Shown here piece by piece: positions 16,738-26,029 of a DNA stretch of 64,000 nucleotides. The DNA is from Bradyrhizobium sp. LMTR 3. GTDB taxonomy: Bacteria; Pseudomonadota; Alphaproteobacteria; Rhizobiales; Xanthobacteraceae. The DNA is taken from assembly GCF_001693485.1 (NCBI RefSeq), contig NZ_MAXC01000053.1, positions 248,001-312,000 on the forward strand, given 5' to 3'. Positions within the stretch are counted from its first letter, which is position 1; every line of letters starts with the position of its first letter. The notes under the pieces were generated by a model. It was given only the letters and a program-made list of their open reading frames with translations, was not told the DNA's origin and searched no databases. The position numbers and the translations under genes were made by a program.

Positions 16738-18040
16738 CGCCCTCCCCTCCCGCGGACTGCGTCGTTTCCTCCGTGACGGCGATATCGGGCGCATCGGGCG
16801 CAATCTGGATCCCGCCGATCAGGTCCTGCCAGCGTGCGCCTGGGTTCTGTTCAAGAACGGCGAGCATCTGCACGAACGCGCGGACGGTGGTGCGTGGCGT
16901 CCGGAAATACGCCTCTCCGATGCGGCGATTGCAGTGATCCATGAAAGCGGTCAAGGCCTCGTCCGGCACCAGAAACTTCGCGGGGTCACCGCCAGCAAAG
17001 ACGTTCCTGATGTTGGACAGAAGCACGAGGAGATCTTCCGGCGTGAGGCTCTGCAGTCGGATGACCGGACCGCTATAGTCGACCAGCCCGTTCGCCGCGA
17101 AGCGGTTTTCGGACAAACGCGATTGAAGCGCTTCGTAGCTGTACAGGCCGCGCCGCGTGTCGAGGAGGAATTCCGGCGTACCACACATCATGAAGCCGAT
17201 GCCGGTGGTATTGCCCTGCAGGGCATCGTTCACGATGCGAAGGATTTCCTCGAAGTTCTGATTGCGGGCCTGGGAATTCTGCAGCTTGTAGATGTTGACC
17301 ATCTCGTCGAACATCACGATCAGGCCGGCATATCCTGCCAACCGCGTCAGACAAGCGAGGGATTTTAGCGAGTCGTAGACGTTATCATCGTCGATGATGG
17401 TCCGCACCCCAAGCGCCTGGCGGGCTTCCGTCTTGGTCGAGAACTCCCCGCGGAGCCACCTCAGGGCCGATGTTTTCAACGACTCGTCAGAATGTTCGCT
17501 GCCGCGCCAATAGGCCTTCAGCACGACGGCGAAATCGTATCCCCCGACGAAATCCTGAATGGGAGCGAGCTTCTGATCGATCACGGTCTCGACCGAAAGC
17601 TGCCGATCGGCGGCCTCCTTCACAGCGTCAGTGACCAGCCTCTCGATTACCGCACCCAGCGCGCCGCCGTCCGGCTTCGTGCGAGTGGCCATATTGCGAA
17701 TGGCCTCGGAGTACAGCGCCCGCGCCTGTCCGCCGCCCGCGTGGATGCGTCTGTCCGGCGCAAGATCGGCGTGGACGGTGACGCACTTCCGCTCCAACGC
17801 GATGAGACGGATCAGGTTGGCAAAGAACGTCTTGCCGGCACCGTATTCGCCGATGATGAAGCGAACGCCGGCGCCGCCGTCGGAGATCCGTTCGATGTCG
17901 CGAACCAGCGCGGTGATCTCCGCCGCGCGGCCGACCTGGATGTGCGGCAGCCCTATGCGTGGCACCACGCCGGCGGCGAGCGCCTGGATGATGGTGTCCC
18001 GGTCCTTCGCTTTGATCGGGCGTGCAGTGGATGGATTCAT
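16706..18040 (-). CDS. sngB: Shango defence protein SngB, DUF2791 P-loop ATPase
   Basis: A 444-residue AAA-type ATPase of the BrxC/BrxD-like DUF2791 family. The Walker A motif is FIIGEYGAGKTFFANLI near residue 85; the Walker B region is YAGLIVMFDEMVNIYKL near residue 235; an arginine-containing YFRTPRTTVRAFVQ lies near the C-terminus. Its start overlaps the sngA stop by four bases (ATGA). In BREX a related ATPase works with a methylase and phosphatase, none of which is present here, so the three-gene Shango assignment fits better. Confidence 0.88.
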   Translation of the reverse strand: MNPSTARPIKAKDRDTIIQALAAGVVPRIGLPHIQVGRAAEITALVRDIERISDGGAGVRFIIGEYGAGKTFFANLIRLIALERKCVTVHADLAPDRRIHAGGGQARALYSEAIRNMATRTKPDGGALGAVIERLVTDAVKEAADRQLSVETVIDQKLAPIQDFVGGYDFAVVLKAYWRGSEHSDESLKTSALRWLRGEFSTKTEARQALGVRTIIDDDNVYDSLKSLACLTRLAGYAGLIVMFDEMVNIYKLQNSQARNQNFEEILRIVNDALQGNTTGIGFMMCGTPEFLLDTRRGLYSYEALQSRLSENRFAANGLVDYSGPVIRLQSLTPEDLLVLLSNIRNVFAGGDPAKFLVPDEALTAFMDHCNRRIGEAYFRTPRTTVRAFVQMLAVLEQNPGARWQDLIGGIQIAPDAPDIAVTEETTQSAGGEGDELTSLRIGN

Positions 18041-20430
18041 GCCGCTTCTCTCAGTTCAGCCAGCCTGTTGCGCAGGTGCTCTACCATGACGACGTCCTCG
18101 CCGTCCTCGATGATTGCCTCCTCGAACCGGTCAAAGGCCCAATCGTTGATCCGTTCGATGGCCCCGTCCGGCAGCAGCTTGAGGTCCTTCGCGCGCTGCT
18201 CGAATTCAGTCCGCGGCAGAGATCCCTTGATTTCGAGAAGTTCGACCAACTCGGCATGGGCGGCGTCGAGCCCCTCAAGCGAGCCGGCCGAGGCAGAGGG
18301 GACGGGAGCTGGTTCGGGCGGGGATGGCGCGTCTTCCTCGAAGATATTCGCCAGGAGCGCGGAAACCGTTTGGGTCTCCCGTTGCGTACGTGCAAGCCGG
18401 GCGGCATCTATGCGGATCGTCGATGCCGGCGCCGACTCCGCCTGCGTCTTAGCCGTCTCGGCCGGAATGGGCGCCTTCTCCGAGATGGGGATTGGTACCC
18501 CCTCGGCACGGACTTCTTGTGAGATGGCAACGGGCTCGTCGGCTGCCTGGGTTGGACTTGCGCGATGCAAGGCGGAATACACCCGTTCCTTTGGAAGACC
18601 GAGCGCCTTATGGAGCCGCTCCAGAAAGCGCACTTCGCTCGCATCAACGTTCTCGTTGCCAGCGATGATCGCTAGTGCGGCATCGGCGATGATCGTGCGC
18701 TCCTCTGGGCTGCGCTCGCCCAGCTTGCGCATTATCCGGTCCTGCTTGGGCGGACTGTTGAACACGGTCGCGGCGTAGGCGATCAGCCGTGCCTGCTCGA
18801 TCGGTGATAGATCCGTGGCGTCTCGAACTCCTGCGACCACGCGTTTGAGCTCGTCGGCGGAGGCATCGCCGTCAGCGGCCGCGGCCAACACGGCCACCTC
18901 AACCTGAGCCTTCACGGCTCTGTAGCTGGATCGGTCGGAATCGACCTTTCCGCCGCCATCCGCTTTGAAGATGATGACCTGATCCTCGAGTTGAGGGACG
19001 CCGCTCCCATAGCGGCGATCCGGCTCTATCGCGATGTCGATGCGGTCCAGAGCCGAGCCGAGCTGGTCGGCAAGCGTGGGCGTGACTTTCCCGTTCGCCG
19101 GCATGTCGAAGCCCGCCGCCTCCAGCATGTTGCGCATCTTCGTGCTGGCGCGTTTGTGTTCGCCCATCGAGCGGTGCATCTTCTGGCCAAAGAGGTGAAT
19201 GCGGCTATCCGCAGGGTCTCGTTGCAGCGATTCCGGCAACAAAAGCGCGGCCTGCATAGACTCGCGGGAGTCGGGACGCCGTCCGACGAAGCGACTGAAG
19301 CTGTCGAGTTCGTCCGTGCACTCCTGCACGATCCTCTTCAGATCGGCCGGCCCCTTTCCCGAAGTCTGGCAAATGTCCGGATATCTCTCGTGACTACCCG
19401 CTATGGGAACCTCGAACGCGCCGCTCGCGGCCTTATAGCTGAGGCGGATGTTGCCCGTTGCTCGAAGCGCAAGGCCGCTGGGATAGCGCTCGTTGAACCG
19501 ATAGCGGAAGAGCCGCTCGAATTCCTCGAAGCACCGGACTGCGGGCGTCCGAAGATAGACGTCCGGAATTGCAAGCGCCCACAGCAAGGCGTCGTGGGAG
19601 CCGAGCGCTCCATCCTGCTGAAGCGCCCGCCCGAGGTGCAGTCGGATCGCGACATCCACTTCCGAGGAGACTGTCCGCTCCGGGGAAGGAGTTGGCGGCG
19701 AGATCGGAATCCCGGCGGCTATTCTGGCATAGCTCAAAAAGCGCGTGGCGTAGCCGCGGAAGGAGTTGTTGTCCGCATACACAGTCAGCAGCCGCTCCAC
19801 TTCCTGAATGAGAGCAGGCAACGACGCAAGATTCGTCTCGATGAAGGCGCGGTGCTCCAGACCGTAGAAAAAAAGGAACACGTGCCCCACGCCGTAAGCT
19901 CGGCTGCTGCGCCCTTCGGCCATCCAGTTCAGGAAGGCGCGGCGGGCGGCAGGAGTGATGGCGGCATAGGACGGCCAATAGGGCATCGAACTTCCTTCGA
20001 CGTCAGGCCGAGTTGCGCTCGCGGAGAGCTTCGGACTGATCGCGTACTGATCCGTCAAGCGCCGGTCGTCCAACTGCACGAAATCGCCCAGATAGAACAA
20101 CCCGCCCGGGATCTGCGCGCCCTGCACGACCACAGTTTCCGAAGGATCAACCCACCGCGCTGGAGCCCGCTTTGCTGCCTGCCGGTTCATCGGCGCGGCG
20201 ACTGATACCTGGTCGGTCTGCGCGGGGAACGGCGGGGGAGCTTTGCCCGAAAACAGCGCCCGCGACCCTATCGCCCAGATCAGGAGTAGCACCCCCACAA
20301 CAATCGCAAACCCTGCGATGGCAGCGCCATTTTGCAGGACGAAGTGATACGCCGCGCTCAGGGCCCAAAAAACGAGACCCAAAACGATCAATAGGCCCAG
20401 CCCCGCCGAATTATTGCTACGTCGCCCCAT
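18037..20430 (-). CDS. sngA: Shango defence protein SngA, TerB-domain membrane protein
   Basis: A 797-residue protein. Two hydrophobic helices lie at residues 10-60 (LLIVLGLVFWALSAAYHFV and IAGFAIVVGVLLLIWAIG), then a TerB_N-like domain (residues 110-330, including WPSYAAITPAARRAFLNWMAEGR), a central TerB domain (about 500-660, with AVLAAAADGDASADELKRV and ALAIIAGNENVDASEVRFLERL), and a TerB_C helical bundle at the end. It is the first gene of the Shango cassette. The membrane anchor suggests the complex acts at the inner membrane. About 250 bp separate it from jetD, so it may have its own promoter. Confidence 0.85.
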   Translation of the reverse strand: MGRRSNNSAGLGLLIVLGLVFWALSAAYHFVLQNGAAIAGFAIVVGVLLLIWAIGSRALFSGKAPPPFPAQTDQVSVAAPMNRQAAKRAPARWVDPSETVVVQGAQIPGGLFYLGDFVQLDDRRLTDQYAISPKLSASATRPDVEGSSMPYWPSYAAITPAARRAFLNWMAEGRSSRAYGVGHVFLFFYGLEHRAFIETNLASLPALIQEVERLLTVYADNNSFRGYATRFLSYARIAAGIPISPPTPSPERTVSSEVDVAIRLHLGRALQQDGALGSHDALLWALAIPDVYLRTPAVRCFEEFERLFRYRFNERYPSGLALRATGNIRLSYKAASGAFEVPIAGSHERYPDICQTSGKGPADLKRIVQECTDELDSFSRFVGRRPDSRESMQAALLLPESLQRDPADSRIHLFGQKMHRSMGEHKRASTKMRNMLEAAGFDMPANGKVTPTLADQLGSALDRIDIAIEPDRRYGSGVPQLEDQVIIFKADGGGKVDSDRSSYRAVKAQVEVAVLAAAADGDASADELKRVVAGVRDATDLSPIEQARLIAYAATVFNSPPKQDRIMRKLGERSPEERTIIADAALAIIAGNENVDASEVRFLERLHKALGLPKERVYSALHRASPTQAADEPVAISQEVRAEGVPIPISEKAPIPAETAKTQAESAPASTIRIDAARLARTQRETQTVSALLANIFEEDAPSPPEPAPVPSASAGSLEGLDAAHAELVELLEIKGSLPRTEFEQRAKDLKLLPDGAIERINDWAFDRFEEAIIEDGEDVVMVEHLRNRLAELREAA

Positions 20431-20682
20431 CGCTCAGTTTCGTCATAAATGCAGGCACCGATCAAATGGGCGCCGTAATTACGAGACCGTCCCATGGAGT
20501 TGCCGATTGTCGCAAGCGCAATCGAGAAACTCCACTGCCGTTTCCACCTGTTTTGAAGGCCTATGCGATGTATGACTTTGACTTCATAAGAAGATTAGGC
20601 GCGAACGATCGGCCGTCATGCCCCAAAACCGTTTCGTTTCCAGCTGCACACCTGCTCCCCCTTGCGCCTGTTTTCCTGACGC
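20431..20682 (-). other. Spacer between Wadjet and Shango operons, possible promoter
   Basis: 252 bases without a gene on either strand. Towards sngA it contains AT-richer segments but no promoter or terminator hairpin I can assert. The gap is the only non-overlapping junction among the seven defence genes and separates the two systems. Confidence 0.4.
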
Positions 20683-21894
20683 TCAGCCTGGGCCGTGATC
20701 CGCAGCTGGCACGACGGACCGCGGCTCCAGCGCCTCCTGCTCCAGGTGGCGCACATCGGATCCAAACGCCAGCCAGTCAGCCAAATTGCGGATAGCGCTT
20801 TCGGATCTTGCGATCGACCCTAGGCTCGGCTCCGGATCGGCCGGCTGCCCGGCCTTCTCGGCCAGCTCCTTGGTCATCAGGTGCGGCCGCGGCCCACGCG
20901 GCAAGTTTTCCTCCAAATACCTGAAAATCCGCAGACCGCCGGCATCTACATCGCCCCAGTGAAGGAACGGCACCTCGGCCGGCACGGTCACCAGAACCTT
21001 CGACAGGAGCTCGATGACTCCCGCCGCCGGGAAACCGCCGGTGTAGACGACCAGGCTGCCGTCCTCGATCTCGCGAACCTGCCGATTGAAACTCGCGTAG
21101 TTCTCGATCGTCAGGACGGCCGTCGGCCGCACCAAGACCGATAGCTGCGAGAGCATCTCCGGATGGATTGATGCGAACGGCTTGGCGCGACCGTCGACCA
21201 CGCGGCCACTGGCCCCGTCCACGGCAATAGGCCCTTTCAGATGAACAGGGTGGCTGAAACGCTCCAGGCCGATGTGCGCCCAGACTACGTCCGCCGCTGC
21301 ACCGGGCTGCCCGATCTGGACGCCGAGAACGGCGGCGAGCCGCGAAGCGTGCCGATCGAACGCCTTCGTGTCGTTCGTCGCCTTTTGGGAGAAGGTTCGC
21401 GCGTCCAGTCCTTTGGCCTCCTGCCGCGAGATGGACGCCAACAGCGTGAAGAACTCCTTGGCGGCATCGGCCTGGCCGGCCGTCAGGCGATAGGCGGGCT
21501 CGTTGCGGGTCCACCTAGCCGTCATCTCATCCAATAGGCCGACCACCCACGGCTCACCGGCCGTAGCGACCGGAAGCAGCTCGTTCCTGACGCGCTGCGC
21601 GGTCGCTGGCGCCGGCGGACGCCCCAGGTGTCTGGCCAGCAATTCAGGATCGCGCACGCGAACCCGCTCGATCAGATGGCTCCGGTCTCTCTTGCCCCGC
21701 AGCAGTTCGACGGCGCCGAACCTCTCCGCCGCCGCCATCTGATCGTGGAAGCGGCTAACCTGCTGCGCGGTCGATAGCCTGTCGTACTCCGGAGCCGCGG
21801 AAGCCGGCCGGGAGCGATCAGGTTTGCGCTCGCTCCGCTCCAGGAGCCGGTCAAGGAATTCGACGCCGGCATCCGGTGTACGAACGTCGGTCAT
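20683..21894 (-). CDS. jetD: Wadjet protein JetD, Toprim-domain nuclease
   Basis: A 403-residue protein of the DUF3322-DUF2220 architecture. The C-terminal Toprim domain shows the acidic residues expected for metal-dependent cleavage: LTIENYASFNR with the glutamate and LHWGDVDAGGLRIFRYLE with the DxD pair. In Wadjet, JetD cuts circular plasmid DNA that the JetABC condensin has extruded. The start at 21894 overlaps the jetC stop by four bases. The normal length and the intact acidic residues suggest it is functional. Confidence 0.92.
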   Translation of the reverse strand: MTDVRTPDAGVEFLDRLLERSERKPDRSRPASAAPEYDRLSTAQQVSRFHDQMAAAERFGAVELLRGKRDRSHLIERVRVRDPELLARHLGRPPAPATAQRVRNELLPVATAGEPWVVGLLDEMTARWTRNEPAYRLTAGQADAAKEFFTLLASISRQEAKGLDARTFSQKATNDTKAFDRHASRLAAVLGVQIGQPGAAADVVWAHIGLERFSHPVHLKGPIAVDGASGRVVDGRAKPFASIHPEMLSQLSVLVRPTAVLTIENYASFNRQVREIEDGSLVVYTGGFPAAGVIELLSKVLVTVPAEVPFLHWGDVDAGGLRIFRYLEENLPRGPRPHLMTKELAEKAGQPADPEPSLGSIARSESAIRNLADWLAFGSDVRHLEQEALEPRSVVPAADHGPG

Positions 21895-24800
21895 TCCGCC
21901 GCCTGGTCCTGGGGGATGACCGCAGCCTTCTCGACAGCAATCAGCTCGGATTTGAACACGTCGAAGCCCTTCCGGTATGGGTCTATCGCAACGATCGCGT
22001 CGCGGGCCTTCTCGGTCAGGAATTCAGTGTCGATCATCACCTGGTTGCCGAGCCGGTTCACATTCACGACGGTGTCGACCACTTCCATGAACACGTGACG
22101 CTTTTCGTCGGGGGTGGCCAGCATGACCTGGAGCCCGAGATCCCGCATGAATTCCGAGCACTGACCGATCGCCTTCGTGTCCAGTCGATTGAAGGCCTCG
22201 TCGAAGATGGCGAGCGACAGTCCGCTCTCGCCGGTGCGCCGGTTCTGGTATGTGGCGGCCAATGAGGCACCGATGGCGATGTAGAAGGGCAACTGGCCTT
22301 CACCACCGGATCCCGTGCCCGCACGGCTCGTCAGCGACGATCGGATCTTGCCTTCGGCATCCTGGATGTAGAGTTCGAAATTGAAATACTTGCGCGGGTC
22401 CTCGATATCCTCGGTCCGCGCCTCCACATTCGACAGGATCTCCTCGATCTGGCGAACCGCCCGGATCATGGGAGAGTTCGCGTCGCCGCTGCGATCCCCG
22501 AAGAGAGACAGATTGAACTCTGGCTTCCTGGATTCCTCGACGAGCTCGATCATGTCGACATGGGTCGGGGCCTCCAGCGCCTTGAACGAGTAGTAGTCGC
22601 GCCCGTGGAACTGACGATCCTTGAGGTGACGATTGAGCTCGTTCAGGGTGGCCTTAATGCCGGCGAAGGCGTCGTCGAGGCGATGCAGGAGATCATCGCG
22701 GAATGCCGAGGTCATCTCGGTCGCGGCGTTCCGGCACTGCTCCTCGTATTGGACCAGTTCATGTGTGTCGAGGCGCTGCTTTTCCGCCGCGGCCCACTTC
22801 TCAACGGCCGCCGGCGTCGCTTCTTCAGCCGTGAATGGCGGCACGACATGGAATTCCTGACCATGCTTGTTCATTGCGCCGGTCATTTCGCGCATGAGAC
22901 TCGAGCGGCGATCCGTCGAGCGGCGATCCCGATCGGCCACGAAGCCAGCGATGAGGTTTTGTATAGATTCAGTGGCGATCGCAGGGACCTGCCCCCGGTA
23001 CTCGCGCATGGCCGTCGGCTGCGGAAAGCTATCCCGCATCTGGCGCGCGCGACCGCGCCGGACCGACGACAAGTGGTCGCGGTTCTCCTTCACATAGATT
23101 TCGTATGCGCCCTCGGCGCGGTCCCGCGCCGTTTGTGCCCCGTTGAAGGTCACTTGAGTCGTGTTTTTCAGCCGGGCGACCATCGCCGCTTCAGACCGCA
23201 GACGATCTCGCTCTGATATGAGCTTGGGATCGCGATTACGCCTGGCATCCTGGATATTCTTCTCAGCATCCGAGATCTTGCGATCGAATTCGACCAACGT
23301 AGCGCCGCACAACAAGCAGCTCAGCCCCGCGCCCTGTACTTTCTGGAATTGCGCGAACATGCCCTCGAAGAGACGGGCCTCTTCTTCCAAGCGCCCCACC
23401 TCGCGAGCCTGTTCGGCGAGCTTGAGCTCGAGCTCTTCCCGCTCGGTCTGAAGTTGCCGGCGCATTTGGGCCTGGGTGGCGCGACCGAGTTTCAGGTACT
23501 CCGGCTTGGGAAGCCGCCGGACCGTCCTGCCGCCCTGCATCATGCGATCGGGCGTAATGGCGTTCTCAGCGGCAACCATCCTGTCCATGGTCTCCACCAT
23601 CATCAGTCGGCCGAGGCGATAGTTGAGGAAGGCCCGCGCGTGCCGGTTATCCGTGCCGATGATCTGTGCCAGCGAGCCCTTTTCGGGCGGCCTGGTACTG
23701 TCGGTCTTCGTGGTGTTGATGACCTCAGCGTGCTGAAACGAATACTCCCCGCCTTCCCGATAGATTTCGAGGGCGCGCACCGCCCGACTAGGGTCGACGA
23801 TCAGCGCCTCTCGGGACCGCCCCAAGACGGCTTCAGCCGCCATCCGCCACTTATCGTCGCGGATTTCCACCAGGTCGCACAAGGGTTCAGCTTCGATGCC
23901 ATGCGAACGAAGCTGGTCGATCAACTCCCGCGTGCCACGCTCGATGGGGCTCAGTCCCTGGTCCATTCGCCTGAGATTGCTGTCGATCTGATCAATGCGA
24001 TCCTGAAGATCCTTGGTCGCGACACGGGCGTTGAAATGGAGATCCGAGAACGTCTTGCGGACCGCCGCGAGCAGTTCCTGATCGACTGCGGCAAGCGCCG
24101 CATCCAGATGCGAGGCGCTATCCTTCCAGTCTTCCGGGAGCGTCTTGTCCCATTCGGAAAGTGGCGCTCTTCCCCGAGCGACCACGACTGCACTCAGCAA
24201 TGCATGCAATAAATCGTTCCGGCGGACCAGCAGATTGCGCTCGACGGCCTTTTTGATCGAGGCGATGAGCCCATCGATCTCGTTGACCGCTACCATTGCA
24301 TTGGCGCGCTCACCCATGGTGAAATTCTTGTCCGATTCATACATTTGAGCGAGTTGTTCGCCGTCACTGGTGTTGATCGACAACTCGACGGCCTTGAGCT
24401 CCGTTTCGAGCGTCGAGTGCCGGGTCGACGCAGCGATCGCTTCCACTTCCGCTTTTGCAGCGGCGCTCTTGAGCTGCGCAATGTTCTCTTCCTGACGTCG
24501 CGCATCCCGCCGGAACTTCTCCCAATCAAGGCGGGCAATCTGCCAATTGGTGACCGCGATAATCCGTTCGTTTTCGACGGCGCGGCCGACGATGCGGATG
24601 ATTCCGGCGAGGCTCGCGCTCTGCGCCCTCAACTCCTCGATACGGCGGGTCAGCGAACGCCAATGTTCGATCCCGCGCCGAAGCCTATCGACCTGGAGGG
24701 GCTGAACGTCGAGAACGTAGTTCCGGACAAAGTCCGTGGGATTGTCCACCGGCTTCAACAGCAGCGCGTTCCGGAACGCCTTCTGGAAGCGCCTCGGGTC

Positions 24801-25391
24801 GAGCGGGAAGCCTGTCGGCGATAAGACCCGGAGCGATTCCGCCACGAAGTCCGTGGCGCTGGAGAACGCGTCGTCCACTTCGATATTCCGGGCGCGCAAC
24901 GCGGTGCGCACCGCATGCCACTGCAGCGTCTCGACCTCATCGTCGCCAACCGCAGCGAGGATGTCTTCCTTCATCATCGCACCCTTGGCAATGAATCGCG
25001 CCTCGCAGAACTCGTCGCTCCTCGATGCCGATGCCGAAAAAGCCACACCCAGGCTTACCGCCGAGCCGTCCTCCAGATTCTCGAAGCCCAGGATGATGTA
25101 GGTGTAGGCATGCTGGCGAGTCGGCTCCGACCGCTCGCCCTTCTCGTCGAGCGAGACCACGCCAAGGCAATAGTCTCGCAGCGTCCGCTTGCTCCTGACG
25201 TTGCTCTGGGCGCTCGGATTGAACCGGATGCTGGCCATACTCGCGCCGGAGAGCACGGTCTGCACGGCGTCGATGATCGCCGATTTCCCCGCCCCGTTCG
25301 GGCCGATGATCGCGGTCATGCCGCGCATGTCGACCTGCTGTGCCCGGAACAGGTACCAGTCGATCAGGATGATGCGACGCAGTTCGATCAC
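21891..25391 (-). CDS. jetC: Wadjet protein JetC, SMC/MukB-like ATPase
   Basis: A 1166-residue SMC-like loop-extrusion ATPase. Walker A is GPNGAGKSAII at residues 30-40, followed by long coiled-coil arms; a central hinge region contains LSCLLCG near residue 695, a CxxC that could bind zinc; then the second coil, an ABC-signature-like GTGSGGEGQLPF near 1027 and Walker B GLSLAIFDEAFNRLD near 1067. It acts with JetA (kleisin-like) and JetB (winged-helix) to extrude DNA loops and present small circles to JetD. Starts and stops overlap both neighbours by four bases. Confidence 0.93.
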   Translation of the reverse strand: MIELRRIILIDWYLFRAQQVDMRGMTAIIGPNGAGKSAIIDAVQTVLSGASMASIRFNPSAQSNVRSKRTLRDYCLGVVSLDEKGERSEPTRQHAYTYIILGFENLEDGSAVSLGVAFSASASRSDEFCEARFIAKGAMMKEDILAAVGDDEVETLQWHAVRTALRARNIEVDDAFSSATDFVAESLRVLSPTGFPLDPRRFQKAFRNALLLKPVDNPTDFVRNYVLDVQPLQVDRLRRGIEHWRSLTRRIEELRAQSASLAGIIRIVGRAVENERIIAVTNWQIARLDWEKFRRDARRQEENIAQLKSAAAKAEVEAIAASTRHSTLETELKAVELSINTSDGEQLAQMYESDKNFTMGERANAMVAVNEIDGLIASIKKAVERNLLVRRNDLLHALLSAVVVARGRAPLSEWDKTLPEDWKDSASHLDAALAAVDQELLAAVRKTFSDLHFNARVATKDLQDRIDQIDSNLRRMDQGLSPIERGTRELIDQLRSHGIEAEPLCDLVEIRDDKWRMAAEAVLGRSREALIVDPSRAVRALEIYREGGEYSFQHAEVINTTKTDSTRPPEKGSLAQIIGTDNRHARAFLNYRLGRLMMVETMDRMVAAENAITPDRMMQGGRTVRRLPKPEYLKLGRATQAQMRRQLQTEREELELKLAEQAREVGRLEEEARLFEGMFAQFQKVQGAGLSCLLCGATLVEFDRKISDAEKNIQDARRNRDPKLISERDRLRSEAAMVARLKNTTQVTFNGAQTARDRAEGAYEIYVKENRDHLSSVRRGRARQMRDSFPQPTAMREYRGQVPAIATESIQNLIAGFVADRDRRSTDRRSSLMREMTGAMNKHGQEFHVVPPFTAEEATPAAVEKWAAAEKQRLDTHELVQYEEQCRNAATEMTSAFRDDLLHRLDDAFAGIKATLNELNRHLKDRQFHGRDYYSFKALEAPTHVDMIELVEESRKPEFNLSLFGDRSGDANSPMIRAVRQIEEILSNVEARTEDIEDPRKYFNFELYIQDAEGKIRSSLTSRAGTGSGGEGQLPFYIAIGASLAATYQNRRTGESGLSLAIFDEAFNRLDTKAIGQCSEFMRDLGLQVMLATPDEKRHVFMEVVDTVVNVNRLGNQVMIDTEFLTEKARDAIVAIDPYRKGFDVFKSELIAVEKAAVIPQDQAAE

Positions 25392-26029
25392 GCCTGCACC
25401 TCGCTCGCGGCGTCGGTCTTTGCCGTCGCCGCGGTGGAGCGCGAGACAAACTCCTCCAGAGAGCCGAGGGTGTCCTTTGAGACCACGATCGGCAGGGCAG
25501 GCCGCAGGAACAGGGTGAAGTTCCTATCGTCACGATCCTCAATCCGGACGAGCCCGCGCTGCCTGAAGCCGGCTAGGATTTCCTTCACGCGCCCGAAGTT
25601 CGGTCGCTCCCGATGGGTCCGGTCTTCGTAGATCTGCAGGATCTGCTCGCTCTCGACCTCCACCTCGCCGAATTCCTTAGCCTCGAACCGCGTGAACGCC
25701 TCCTCGTAATGGAGCCGCAGCACCAGCAGGAGCAGGCTCTCGTCGAGTTTCATGCTCTGACGGGGAGGCAGTTCGTTCGCCACGAGGCCGACGTATCCGT
25801 CGTTCGGCCTGCCCACGACGCGGTAACCCAGGGCGTCAAACAGGTTCTCGAAGTAGCCAATGTAGCGACGGAGCACCTCGTAAGAGGTCTTCATGCCCCA
25901 GTCGTTTTCATAGATGAACTGGGCGCGCCAGAGCGACTGCGCGGCCTGACGCAGATCCTTCTGCAACCGGTCGCCGTCGCCGCCCTCGGAATCCTCGTCG
26001 TCGATCAGTTTGGAAAGATCACGCAGCAT
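25388..26029 (-). CDS. jetB: Wadjet protein JetB, MukE-like
   Basis: A 213-residue DUF4194-type protein with winged-helix character, equivalent to MukE. The middle reads YEVLRRYIGYFENLFDALGYRV and ESLLLLVLRLHYEEAFT, matching JetB from type I Wadjet. It overlaps jetA by 11 bp and jetC by four, so the four proteins are made in a coupled way. In the complex it bridges JetA and the JetC head. Confidence 0.9.
   Translation of the reverse strand: MLRDLSKLIDDEDSEGGDGDRLQKDLRQAAQSLWRAQFIYENDWGMKTSYEVLRRYIGYFENLFDALGYRVVGRPNDGYVGLVANELPPRQSMKLDESLLLLVLRLHYEEAFTRFEAKEFGEVEVESEQILQIYEDRTHRERPNFGRVKEILAGFRQRGLVRIEDRDDRNFTLFLRPALPIVVSKDTLGSLEEFVSRSTAATAKTDAASEVQA

Noticed and set aside
14500..18040. BREX system suggested by the DUF2791 ATPase and helicase
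   Set aside because: No PglZ phosphatase, methylase or BrxC-sized ATPase is nearby, and a TerB-domain gene is present, which fits Shango.
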